Source: Propionibacteriaceae bacterium
GTDB lineage: Bacteria; Actinomycetota; Actinomycetes; Propionibacteriales; Propionibacteriaceae
Length of the DNA: 12,143 bases
Assembly (NCBI GenBank): GCA_031262845.1
Contig: JAISGZ010000052.1
Coordinates: 1-12,143, forward strand
Direction of reading: 5' to 3'
Part shown: in pieces, positions 5,741 through 12,143 of the stretch
How positions within the stretch are numbered: the stretch's first letter is position 1
Layout of the letters: every line of letters starts with the position of its first letter
Position numbers and translations under genes: made by a program
Notes under the pieces: generated by a model
Database searches by the model: none
Told to the model about the DNA's origin: nothing
The model's input: only the letters and a program-made list of their open reading frames with translations

Positions 5741-7225
5741 CTACGGAGAAATCTCCAGGGATTGACGGCTAACGATCGAGCGGCGGGCGAAAAGTATCAA
5801 GCGGACCGTGAAATAGCAGATCAGAACGTTACGCAGGGCTAATAACAGGGTCGCGATGACGGTCAGGCCGCCCTGCCAGAAGATCAGCCAGTCGTAGCAG
5901 ATCGGGTAGATCAACTGGGTCAGAACGGTCAGGCTGAGCGTCCACAACGCGATCTGGCGGGCTAAGTGGAGGGGCGTCACATTGGCGCCGGTCAGACCGG
6001 TATCGGGGTTGCGGGCGGAGATCGTCAAGAGCCCAGCGACCGGCCCACCGAGCCAAATCATGTACTGCGGGCTGAAGGTTTTATTGGTCACGATCATGAT
6101 CAAGGTGGCGATGATCATGAGTGTGCCGGCCTCGATCGGGGTGCGCTGGCGGCGACGCAGCCAGCCGATGTAGAGGGCCAACATGGTCAGGCCGCCGGCC
6201 AGGGTTGCCACGCTGGACAGCGACGTGAACAGGTCGGTGCCGGGGCCGTGAATTTCGAAGGCGTTGTACTGCGAGACGGCGACCGAGTAGGCGTTCTCTG
6301 AGACGGTGGCCTGGTAGGCGTTGCCCGAGACGGAGACCTGGTAGGTCGTCTGGGTGAACAACTGGCTGAACAAGCGGGCGACCATGGCCGGCGTGGCCCA
6401 GATCGACTCGATTTGCAGCCCGCGATCGGATTGCCAGGTCAGTGGACTGATCAGGCGATCCCAACCGGCCGCCCACCACGAGATACCGGCCAAGGCCGCG
6501 CCGGCGCCGAGGAAGCCGGCGGTGGCTCGGAAAACGGCTTTGCGGTCAACCAAACTGGCCGGCCACAAGAGGGCAGGCCAGAGCTTAAGGGCGGCCCCGC
6601 CGCCGATCATGGCCCCCGAGACGACCCGCTGCTGGCGCAGCAAAGTGATCAGGGCAGCCGCCGATAAGACCGCCGTCAGAAGATCGAGGCGCATATATGA
6701 GATCGGTCCGATGGCGATGATGAAAGCCAGCCAGAAACCGACTGTCGGCGCCGGGTTGGTGCCGTAGCGGCGGGCCGTTTTCCAGAGCCCGAGGGTCATC
6801 AGGGCGTCGGTCAAGATGAATAGACCGATGAAAGCGATTCGGAAGCCCATCAGTTCGCCGAAGCCCAAGACGTACGGCACAGTCAGCACCGCCAACAGCG
6901 GAGTTGGGTATTCCGGCATTGTGGCGGCCGCACTCTGGCCGTGGAAGAGGGCGTCGATGTTCTCCCAGTAGTAGCGGATGTCGCCCTGGCTGTGGAGTCC
7001 GAAAGCCGCCCAGAGACCGAAGATGACAGCCCGACTGCCGAACCACCAAGCGGCTGCCCGGCGGCCGTTCGGCAACACCAGCCAGCGCCGTAGCAGCGGT
7101 TCGAGCCAGTTTCGGAAACGTTGCCACTGGGGCGGTAGGCCTGAGAGGGCGTCTTGCCAACGGCGCGGCAAACGTTGGACGACGCTGTCACGCCAACGGT
7201 GTAGCACGGGCTGGAACGGTCTCAC
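5741..7225 (-). CDS. Polytopic membrane glycosyltransferase, GT-87/DUF2029-like (GT-C fold)
   Basis: This is a likely polyprenyl-phosphate-sugar-dependent transferase acting on the outer face of the membrane; donor and acceptor are unknown. The 494-residue protein has about ten hydrophobic segments (roughly 58-77, 108-147, 162-196, 205-225, 232-252, 335-356, 366-380, 387-402, 424-441, 450-480). After the first comes GDIRYYWENIDALF (81-94) with D82 placed like the catalytic acid of GT-C enzymes, then MPEYPTPLLAV. KLWPALLWP (214-222) and TFSPQYMIWLGGP (383-395) are typical of GT-87 proteins. A basic cytosolic N-terminus of about 55 residues comes first. The loop at 293-328 holds a 9-residue repeat. 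The start is GTG 7223-7225 with a weak GAGAAG 10 bases upstream. The gene lies 34 bases after tRNA-Arg on the same strand, so the two may share a transcript. Confidence 0.85.
   Translation of the reverse strand: MRPFQPVLHRWRDSVVQRLPRRWQDALSGLPPQWQRFRNWLEPLLRRWLVLPNGRRAAAWWFGSRAVIFGLWAAFGLHSQGDIRYYWENIDALFHGQSAAATMPEYPTPLLAVLTVPYVLGFGELMGFRIAFIGLFILTDALMTLGLWKTARRYGTNPAPTVGFWLAFIIAIGPISYMRLDLLTAVLSAAALITLLRQQRVVSGAMIGGGAALKLWPALLWPASLVDRKAVFRATAGFLGAGAALAGISWWAAGWDRLISPLTWQSDRGLQIESIWATPAMVARLFSQLFTQTTYQVSVSGNAYQATVSENAYSVAVSQYNAFEIHGPGTDLFTSLSSVATLAGGLTMLALYIGWLRRRQRTPIEAGTLMIIATLIMIVTNKTFSPQYMIWLGGPVAGLLTISARNPDTGLTGANVTPLHLARQIALWTLSLTVLTQLIYPICYDWLIFWQGGLTVIATLLLALRNVLICYFTVRLILFARRSIVSRQSLEISP
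6273..6353 (-). repeat. 27-bp tandem repeat, three copies, inside the GT-87-like gene
   Basis: Units start at 6273, 6300 and 6327, each opening with GAGACGG and continuing with (G/C)C(G/C)(A/T)G-TAGG-like sequence. A degenerate fourth copy is visible at about 6246-6272. On the coding strand they give TTYQVSVSG, NAYQATVSE, NAYSVAVSQ and the decayed YNAFEIHGP. The period is nine codons, so the frame is preserved. The segment is polar and aromatic and lies between membrane segments. Confidence 0.8.
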
Positions 7226-7259
7226 AATGGTTTGTCTTCTCGTTGGGGGAGAGCCAAGC

Positions 7260-7334
7260 TGGCGCCCCCGGCAGGATTCGAACCTGCGCTCCCGCCTCCG
7301 GAGGGCGGTGCTCTATCCCCTGAGCTACGGGGGC
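7260..7334 (-). tRNA. tRNA-Arg (anticodon CCG)
   Basis: The reverse strand folds as a complete cloverleaf. The acceptor GCCCCCG (7334-7328) pairs with CGGGGGC (7270-7264). The D arm is GCTC/GAGC, and the anticodon stem CCGCC/GGCGG has loop CTCCGGA, giving CCG, which reads CGG (Arg). The T arm is GCAGG-TTCGAAT-CCTGC. The discriminator G is followed by a genomically encoded CCA (7262-7260). It lies just upstream of the GT-87-like gene on the same strand. Confidence 0.96.
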
Positions 7335-7581
7335 TGACGCAGGGGTTAGATTAGCAGCCTTCATTGGCTATCAGGCAATTTTGCGGTGTCGTGGCGTGAC
7401 CTGATAGAAGCAGCCGGCGCCAGCCCTGAAGCCAGCCTGGCTGAAGTCGTCGGCCAGTCGAGCATGACGTGGTTGGCCAGTCGGTCGGGCCGAGTGCTGA
7501 CGGACCGGCGTCCGCGGCCGGAGCCCGTCGGCCAGCGCGTGGGGCACGGCCGGTCGCGCTCCCGTCGCATAGAATGCCGTC
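7335..7581. other. Non-coding gap between divergent tRNA-Arg and hisD
   Basis: The frames here (for example 7386-7598) run into hisD out of phase and show no family features, so I see no gene. The gap carries the tRNA promoter on the minus strand, which I did not locate, and the -10 of hisD at its right end. I found no his leader peptide (run of His codons) and no T-box-like structure. Confidence 0.5.
7570..7575 (+). promoter_or_regulatory. -10 element of the his operon, leaderless start
   Basis: TAGAAT matches the actinobacterial -10 consensus TANNNT closely and ends six bases before the GTG of hisD. No -35 resembling TTGACA lies 16-18 bases upstream. No Shine-Dalgarno fits in the six-base gap, so a leaderless mRNA is likely. 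Confidence 0.65.
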
Positions 7582-8883
7582 GTGCTTGCGACGATTGACC
7601 TACGCTCGGCTGACGCTGAATTCGACCTGGCGGCGGCTTTACCGCGGGCCGAGTTCGACGTCGGTCAGGCTTTGGCTCAGGTGGAACCGATCTGCCGGGC
7701 CGTCCAAACCGACGGTGAAGCCGCCTTGCGGCGTTGGTCCGAGCAATTCGATCACGTCGTGCCGGCCTCGTTCCGGGTCGATCCGGAGCAGGCCGCGGCC
7801 GCCGCGGCGGCTTTGGACGACGACTTGCGCCAAGCCTTCCTGACCTCGATCGAGCGGCGGCGGGCGGTGGCCGTGATCGAAGCCGATCAGCCGGACCGGA
7901 CGGTCAGTTTGGCGGCCGGCGCCAAGGTCACGATTCGGCGTTTGCCGGTGGACCGGGTCGGCCTCTACGTGCCGGGCGGGTTGGCGCCCCTGGCCAGTTC
8001 CGTGATCATGAACGTGGTGCCGGCTCAGGCCGCCGGTGTTCGCTCGATCGCCGTCGCCTCGCCGCCTCAGGCTGAATTCGGCGGCCTGCCGCAGCCAACC
8101 ATCTTGGCTCTGTGCCATCTGCTCGGCGTCGAGGAAATCTACGCTGTTGGCGGCGCCCAGGCGATCGCCATGTTCGCTTATGGGGTTCCGGGCTTGTGTC
8201 GGGCGGTCGATTTGGTGACCGGCCCGGGCAATATCTACGTCGTCGCCGCCAAGCGTCTCTTGCGGGGCCAAGTCGGGATCGACGCCGAGGCGGGGCCGAC
8301 CGAAGTGGCGATCTTGGCCGATGCCTCGGCGCCGGTCAGCTTCATCGCCGCCGATCTGCTGTCGCAAGCCGAACACGACCCGCTGGCCGGGGCGGTCCTC
8401 GTGACCGACAGTCTGGCCTTGGCCGATCAGGTCCGGGCCGAAGTCGCTCGCCTGGCCGACCAATCACCCCACCAAACCCGGATACTCCAAGCTCTCAACG
8501 GCCGCCAGTCGGCCGTCGTGCTGGTTCGGGATATCGACCAGGGGATCGCCGTCGTCAACGCTTACGCGGCTGAACACCTGGAGATCATGACCGCTGACCC
8601 GGCGGCCGTGGCGAGTCGGATCGACAACGCCGGGGCGGTCTTCGTCGGCCCTTACGCGCCCGTCTCGCTGGGGGATTATTCCGCCGGTTCGACCCACGTC
8701 CTGCCGACCGGTGGCGCCGCCCGCTATCAATCCGGCTTGACGGTCGACAGTTTCCGCCGCACGGTTCACGTCATCGACTACGACGCCGCCGCCTTGGCGG
8801 CCGTGGCACCGGGGATCGAACGGTTTGCCCTGGCCGAAGACTTACCCGGCCACGCCGCCGCCATCGCTGTCCGGGGGGCCTGA
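7582..8883 (+). CDS. hisD: Histidinol dehydrogenase
   Basis: This zinc enzyme oxidises histidinol to histidine with two NAD+ in the last two steps of the pathway. The 433-residue length is normal for the family. Zinc ligands are placed as expected: Q262 and H265 in LLSQAEHDP, D365 in SLGDYSAGS and H424 in LPGHAA. The catalytic pair E331-H332 is in YAAEHLEI. Other family motifs are GLYVPGG (127-133), GGAQAIAM (190-197), GPGNIYVVAAKR (214-225) and DAEAGPTEVAILAD (234-247). GTG 7582 is the start used: it follows a -10 hexamer by six bases. The stop TGA overlaps the ATG of hisC by one base (TGATG), so translation is coupled. It is the first gene of a hisD-C-B-H operon. Confidence 0.97.
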   Translation: MLATIDLRSADAEFDLAAALPRAEFDVGQALAQVEPICRAVQTDGEAALRRWSEQFDHVVPASFRVDPEQAAAAAAALDDDLRQAFLTSIERRRAVAVIEADQPDRTVSLAAGAKVTIRRLPVDRVGLYVPGGLAPLASSVIMNVVPAQAAGVRSIAVASPPQAEFGGLPQPTILALCHLLGVEEIYAVGGAQAIAMFAYGVPGLCRAVDLVTGPGNIYVVAAKRLLRGQVGIDAEAGPTEVAILADASAPVSFIAADLLSQAEHDPLAGAVLVTDSLALADQVRAEVARLADQSPHQTRILQALNGRQSAVVLVRDIDQGIAVVNAYAAEHLEIMTADPAAVASRIDNAGAVFVGPYAPVSLGDYSAGSTHVLPTGGAARYQSGLTVDSFRRTVHVIDYDAAALAAVAPGIERFALAEDLPGHAAAIAVRGA

Positions 8884-10004
8884 TGCTGCCGGCCGAAGTC
8901 AGTCTGAAGGAATTGCCACTGCGGCCCGAGTTACTCGGTCAGCAGCCTTACGGGGCGCCCCAACTCGACGTCGCCGTCCAACTCAATGTCAACGAAAACC
9001 CCTACCCGCCGAGTAGCCAACTGGCGGCCGATATGGCGGCCGCCGTCCAAGCCAGCGCCCGGACGCTGAATCGTTATCCGGATCGGGAAGCCCACCAGCT
9101 GCGGTCGAAATTGGCCCGCTACCTCGGTCACGGTCTGTTGTCCGACCAGGTCTGGGCGGCCAATGGCTCGAACGAGGTCATGATCCAGCTACTCCAGGCC
9201 TTCGGTGGGCCGGGTCGGCGGGTTATGACCTTCACGCCGACCTATTCGATGTATCCCGAGTACGCCCGGGACACCCTGACCGATCTCGTGACCGTGCCCC
9301 GGCGACCAGATTTCACGCTCGATTTGCCGGCCGCCTGGGAAGCCATCGAGGCCCTTCAACCCGATGTCATCATCGTCGCCACGCCGAACAACCCGACCGG
9401 TACGTCAACCCCGATCGGGGTCATCGAACGGCTCTGCCGGGCCAGCCGCGGCATCGTCGTGGTCGATGAGGCCTACCAGGAGTTTTCCCGCACGCCCGAC
9501 AACACCTGCCTGCGCTTACTCGACCACTATGGCAACCTGGCGGTCAGCCGGACCCTGTCCAAGGCCTTCGCCTTCGCCGGTGGCCGGGTCGGTTACGTCG
9601 CCACCAGCCGGGCCATCGTCGAAGCCCTGCGGATCGTGCGCCTGCCGTATCACCTGTCGACCGTGACCCAAGCCGTAGCTTCGGTGGCGCTCGACCACGC
9701 CGCCGACCTGCTGGCTCACGTCGCCGAACTGCGGCAAATCCGTGACGACAGCATCTTGGTCTTGCGCCAGTTGGGCTGCGATGTCATCGACTCGGACGCC
9801 AACTTCTGTCTCTTCGGCCAGTTCGCCGACCGCCACGCCGTCTGGGATGGTTTGCTGCGCCGGGGCGTCCTGGTCCGTGAAACCGGTCCGGCCGGGTATC
9901 TTCGCGTCAGTACCGGCACGGCTCACGAGATGCAACAGTTTTTTGTCGCTCTGACCGACCTGCTCAATCGCCAACCAGGGATTCTGCTGGGCCGGGAGCG
10001 CTGA
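8883..10004 (+). CDS. hisC: Histidinol-phosphate aminotransferase
   Basis: This PLP enzyme converts imidazole-acetol phosphate and glutamate to histidinol phosphate. The 373-residue fold type I protein shows LNVNENPYPPSS (34-45, substrate loop), RYPD (64-67), ANGSNEVM (93-100), ATPNNPTG (166-173, with N170 contacting the cofactor), VVVDEAYQEF (192-201, D195) and SRTLSKAFAFAGGRVGY (222-238), in which K227 forms the Schiff base. RVSTG near the C-terminus is the substrate-carboxylate arginine motif. The ATG shares its A with the hisD stop, and GGGGGG-rich sequence just upstream is the only ribosome-binding candidate. Related aromatic aminotransferases (Pat) have a similar sequence, but the operon position favours HisC. 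Confidence 0.95.
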   Translation: MLPAEVSLKELPLRPELLGQQPYGAPQLDVAVQLNVNENPYPPSSQLAADMAAAVQASARTLNRYPDREAHQLRSKLARYLGHGLLSDQVWAANGSNEVMIQLLQAFGGPGRRVMTFTPTYSMYPEYARDTLTDLVTVPRRPDFTLDLPAAWEAIEALQPDVIIVATPNNPTGTSTPIGVIERLCRASRGIVVVDEAYQEFSRTPDNTCLRLLDHYGNLAVSRTLSKAFAFAGGRVGYVATSRAIVEALRIVRLPYHLSTVTQAVASVALDHAADLLAHVAELRQIRDDSILVLRQLGCDVIDSDANFCLFGQFADRHAVWDGLLRRGVLVRETGPAGYLRVSTGTAHEMQQFFVALTDLLNRQPGILLGRER

Positions 10005-10050
10005 GACCGACCACTGTGCCTCAGGCCGGGCCGAAGAAAGGAAAGAGCTG

Positions 10051-10674
10051 ATGAATCTGCCACCGCGGACCGCTCGGGTCGAACGGACGACGTCGGAATC
10101 AGCTGTCGTCGTCGACCTTAATCTCGACGGCCAGGGTCAATCGACGATTGCCACCGGCGTCGGGTTCTATGACCATATGCTGACGGCCTGGTCCCGTCAC
10201 AGCTTGATCGACCTGACCGTTCAAACTGAGGGTGACATCGACGTCGACGGTCATCACACGGTTGAAGACACCGCCATCACGCTTGGGCTGGCGCTGCACC
10301 AGGCGCTCGGCGACAAGGTTGGCATCCACCGCTTCGGCCTGGCCAGCGTGCCATTGGACGAGGCTTTGGCGACCTGTGTGGTCGATGTCGCCGGCCGGCC
10401 CTACGTCGTCACCCAGGGCGAACCGGCCGGATACGAAAATGTCCGGATCGGCGGTAGCGGCGTGCCCTACGCCGGGTCGATGACGCGCCACGTCGTCGAA
10501 AGTTTGGCCATGAACGCCGGTCTGTGTGTTCACCTGACGGTCGAGGCCGGGCGTGACCCGCACCACATTGCCGAAGTCCAATACAAAGCCCTGGCCCTGG
10601 CCCTACGCCAAGCGGTGGCCCGCGATCCCCGGGTCAGCGGTGTCCCCAGTACTAAAGGAACTTTGTCAGCGTGA
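10051..10674 (+). CDS. hisB: Imidazoleglycerol-phosphate dehydratase
   Basis: This manganese enzyme dehydrates imidazole-glycerol phosphate to imidazole-acetol phosphate. The 207-residue monofunctional form lacks the phosphatase domain fused to it in enterobacteria. Metal and substrate motifs are present: GVGFYDHMLTAWSRH (36-50), DGHHTVEDTAI (66-76), PLDEA (101-105), TRHVVESLAMNAG (145-157), DPHHIAEVQYKALALAL (169-185) and the C-terminal STKG (200-203). ATG 10051 has AGGAAAG about 6 bases upstream. The gap after hisC is 46 bases, the only real spacing in the operon. The stop overlaps the GTG of hisH (GTGA). Confidence 0.97.
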   Translation: MNLPPRTARVERTTSESAVVVDLNLDGQGQSTIATGVGFYDHMLTAWSRHSLIDLTVQTEGDIDVDGHHTVEDTAITLGLALHQALGDKVGIHRFGLASVPLDEALATCVVDVAGRPYVVTQGEPAGYENVRIGGSGVPYAGSMTRHVVESLAMNAGLCVHLTVEAGRDPHHIAEVQYKALALALRQAVARDPRVSGVPSTKGTLSA

Positions 10675-11393
10675 CCACCACGGAACCAGGCCAGCTCGCC
10701 GAGTCGGCCGGGAGCGAACTGGAACGGCCCCGGCCCCAGATCGTCGTCTTCGATTACGGCTCAGGCAATGTCCACTCGGTGACGCGGGCCCTGGCCGCCA
10801 CCGGCGCCGCCGTCACCTTGACCGCCGAACCGGCCCTGGCCTTGGCGGCCGATGGCCTGGTGGTTCCCGGAGTGGGGGCTTTCGCCGCTTGTATGGAGCA
10901 GTTGGCGGCGGTCGGCGGGGTTGAGATCATCCGCCGCCGGGTCGCCGCCGGTCGGCCGCTGTTGGGAATTTGCGTCGGCCACCAGGTCTTTTTTGCCCGC
11001 GGCCGGGAACATGGTCTCGACACCCCAGGGATCGGTCTGTTCCCTGGCGATATCGAACCGCTGCCCGTGACCCGGTTGCCGCATATGGGCTGGAACCAGC
11101 TTCGCGTGCCGTCGGCTTCACCACTGTGGGCCGGCCTGGCCGACGAGCGGTTCTATTTCGTCCACTCGTACGCCGCCCTGACGGCTGAAGCCGCCCCGCC
11201 CGAGGCTCAACTGGGCTGGACGACCCACGAAGGCTGCGACCTGATCGCGACCGTCGAGTGGGGGCCAGTCGTCAGTACCCAGTTCCATCCGGAAAAATCC
11301 GGTCCGGCCGGAGCCAGGTTGTTGCGGAACTGGGTCGCCGGCTTACTGCCACCACGGTCCGGGGCTAGCCAAGTCGATAATCACGGGAACTGA
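10671..11393 (+). CDS. hisH: Imidazole glycerol phosphate synthase, glutamine amidotransferase subunit
   Basis: HisH releases ammonia from glutamine and channels it to HisF, which makes imidazole-glycerol phosphate and AICAR. The class I glutaminase triad is visible: nucleophile C101 in LLGICVGHQ, and H206 and E208 in QFHPEKSG. Also present are FDYGSGNVHSV (27-37), PGVGAF (66-71) and PHMGWN (137-142), the HisH-specific motif at the subunit interface. The 240-residue product has about 20 poorly conserved residues before the domain. GTG 10671 overlaps the hisB stop by four bases, and AAAGGA lies about 12 bases before it. The partner hisF and the isomerase hisA/priA, which commonly follow in actinobacteria, are not next. 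Confidence 0.96.
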   Translation: MTTTEPGQLAESAGSELERPRPQIVVFDYGSGNVHSVTRALAATGAAVTLTAEPALALAADGLVVPGVGAFAACMEQLAAVGGVEIIRRRVAAGRPLLGICVGHQVFFARGREHGLDTPGIGLFPGDIEPLPVTRLPHMGWNQLRVPSASPLWAGLADERFYFVHSYAALTAEAAPPEAQLGWTTHEGCDLIATVEWGPVVSTQFHPEKSGPAGARLLRNWVAGLLPPRSGASQVDNHGN

Positions 11394-11397
11394 TGGT

Positions 11398-11462
11398 CGA
11401 CTGTCCGGCCATCGCGCCATCGGGTTGACCGACGACCAGCAGTTGACAGTCGGCGATTTTTT
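11398..11462 (+). terminator. Possible terminator of the his operon
   Basis: CGACTGTC (11398-11405) can pair with GACAGTCG (11445-11452) over 8 bp, followed after four bases by TTTTTT (11457-11462). The loop is long (39 bases) and can fold partly on itself. The 3' arm overlaps the -35 box of the ilvB promoter. It starts five bases after the hisH stop. It is plausible but weaker than the terminator further down. Confidence 0.4.
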
Positions 11463-11471
11463 AGGCATAGT
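11443..11471 (+). promoter_or_regulatory. Promoter of the ilvB leader
   Basis: A perfect -35 TTGACA (11443-11448), a 17-base spacer and the -10-like CATAGT (11466-11471) lie in order. Six bases later comes the GTG of the leader peptide, so the transcript should begin at or beside the start codon. This is the best match to a primary-sigma promoter in the window. Confidence 0.8.
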
Positions 11472-11477
11472 GCTCCC

Positions 11478-11510
11478 GTGACTTCTTTGGTCGTCGTACT
11501 TATCGATTAG
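11478..11510 (+). CDS. ilvB attenuation leader peptide (10 residues)
   Basis: GTG ACT TCT TTG GTC GTC GTA CTT ATC GAT TAG encodes fMet-TSLVVVLID. Six of ten residues are Leu, Val or Ile, the end products of the pathway whose first enzyme follows. This is the signature of a ribosome-mediated attenuator: scarcity of these charged tRNAs stalls the ribosome and favours read-through into ilvB. There is no Shine-Dalgarno; the GTG sits six bases after the -10 and is probably read from a leaderless mRNA. An intrinsic terminator lies 24 bases after the stop. Branched-chain leader peptides before ilvB are known in actinobacteria, so the class is not new. Confidence 0.85.
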   Translation: MTSLVVVLID

Positions 11511-11534
11511 CGCGTCTCGCTTGTGAAGGCGCGC

Positions 11535-11567
11535 GCCCTCGTCTGCCGTTGGCAACGAGGGCTTTTT
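11535..11567 (+). terminator. Attenuator terminator of the ilvB leader
   Basis: GCCCTCGT (11535-11542) pairs with ACGAGGGC (11555-11562). Inside it TGCC (11544-11547) pairs with GGCA (11551-11554) around a GTT loop, with C11543 bulged. TTTTT follows directly at 11563-11567. It lies between the leader peptide and ilvB and would stop transcription when branched-chain amino acids are plentiful. A competing stem GCGCG (11510-11514) with CGCGC (11530-11534 or 11532-11536) is visible just upstream. Confidence 0.9.
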
Positions 11568-11618
11568 CATGGGGTCACAATCTCGCCTAAGTCAACAACA
11601 AAAGTCAGGAGGAGCGGA

Positions 11619-12143
11619 ATGACATCGGCCACGTCTACGTCAACTGGACCGATCACGGGGGCTCAAGCTCTCGTCCGATCACTGGAACGACTTGGTGTTG
11701 AGGTAGCTTTCGGGATTCCTGGCGGCGCCATCTTGCCGCTCTACGACCCACTGTTCGATTCGTCGATTCGTCACATCTTGTGCCGCCACGAGCAGGGCGC
11801 GGCGCACGCCGCCGAGGGCTACGCCACGGCCACCGGCCGGGTCGGCGTCTGTATCGCCACTTCGGGGCCAGGGGCGACCAACCTCGTGACCGGCTTGGGT
11901 GACGCCCACAGGGACTCGGTGCCGATCGTCGCCATCACCGGGCAAGTCGGCTCGACCGCCATCGGCACCGATGCTTTCCAAGAAGCCGATATTCGCGGTA
12001 TCACCTTCCCGATCACCAAGCACAATTTCCTCATCAAACGAGCCGACGACATCGCTCAGGCGGTGGCCGAAGCCTTCCACATCGCCGGTACCGGCCGGCC
12101 TGGTCCGGTTCTGATCGACGTCACGAAGGACGCCCTCAACGGG
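11619..12143 (+). CDS. ilvB: Acetolactate synthase large subunit, partial at its 3' end
   Basis: This ThDP-dependent enzyme joins two pyruvates, or pyruvate with 2-ketobutyrate, in the first common step of valine, leucine and isoleucine synthesis. The window holds 175 codons, the N-terminal pyrimidine-binding domain. Motifs are FGIPGGAILPLYD (31-43), the catalytic glutamate E58 in RHEQGAAHAAEGYA, TSGPGATNLVTGL (81-93), VAITGQV (104-110), GTDAFQEADI (116-125, Q121) and ITKHNFL. The residues after GLGDA read HRDSVP where relatives usually have a hydrophobic pair or HMDS. ATG 11619 follows a strong Shine-Dalgarno AGGAGGAG (11607-11614). Downstream ilvN and ilvC would be expected beyond the window. 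Confidence 0.97.
   Translation, partial: MTSATSTSTGPITGAQALVRSLERLGVEVAFGIPGGAILPLYDPLFDSSIRHILCRHEQGAAHAAEGYATATGRVGVCIATSGPGATNLVTGLGDAHRDSVPIVAITGQVGSTAIGTDAFQEADIRGITFPITKHNFLIKRADDIAQAVAEAFHIAGTGRPGPVLIDVTKDALNG

Noticed and set aside
7386..7598. 70-codon frame between tRNA-Arg and hisD as a small gene
   Set aside because: It runs into hisD out of phase, crosses the hisD promoter and has an Arg-rich tail typical of spurious frames.

Overview
The window comes from a high-GC Gram-positive bacterium (Actinomycetota). The evidence is a mycothiol-type SigR/RsrA pair, a WhiB1 protein, a 24-residue bL37 ribosomal protein, a PdtaS-type sensor kinase, and a coding bias toward G/C in the third position. 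I cannot resolve the order or genus. Most of the DNA is ordinary core genome in an actinobacterial arrangement, and I found no phage, IS element, CRISPR array or obvious undescribed system. The oddities are inside known genes or in their control regions.

Region 1 (1-2182), minus strand: a DoxX-family membrane protein gene overlaps the start of aroA (EPSP synthase), which runs off the left edge. aroA carries a low-complexity insertion with a 21-bp tandem repeat. A 436-bp gap separates this pair from the sigma gene. Region 2 (2183-5444) is a redox and stress-signalling block: sigR and rsrA (ECF sigma factor and its thiol-switch zinc anti-sigma), the tiny bL37 gene on the opposite strand, pdtaS (HisKA_2 histidine kinase) and whiB1 (4Fe-4S regulator) convergent with it. 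From memory, the same set lies together in mycobacteria (sigH-rshA ... Rv3220c-whiB1); the biotinyl carrier protein gene usually found there is absent.

Region 3 (5445-7334), minus strand: a polytopic glycosyltransferase-87-like protein with a 9-residue repeat in one loop, preceded by tRNA-Arg(CCG). Region 4 (7335-11393), plus strand: a compact hisD-hisC-hisB-hisH histidine operon with start/stop overlaps. The hisA and hisF genes that commonly follow are not here. Region 5 (11394-12143): a branched-chain amino-acid attenuation region (promoter, 10-codon leader peptide rich in Leu/Val/Ile, terminator) in front of ilvB, which runs off the right edge.

A unifying control feature is leaderless translation. 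pdtaS, hisD and the ilvB leader peptide each begin with GTG exactly six bases after a -10-like hexamer, with no Shine-Dalgarno sequence, whereas bL37, whiB1, hisB and ilvB have good Shine-Dalgarno sites.
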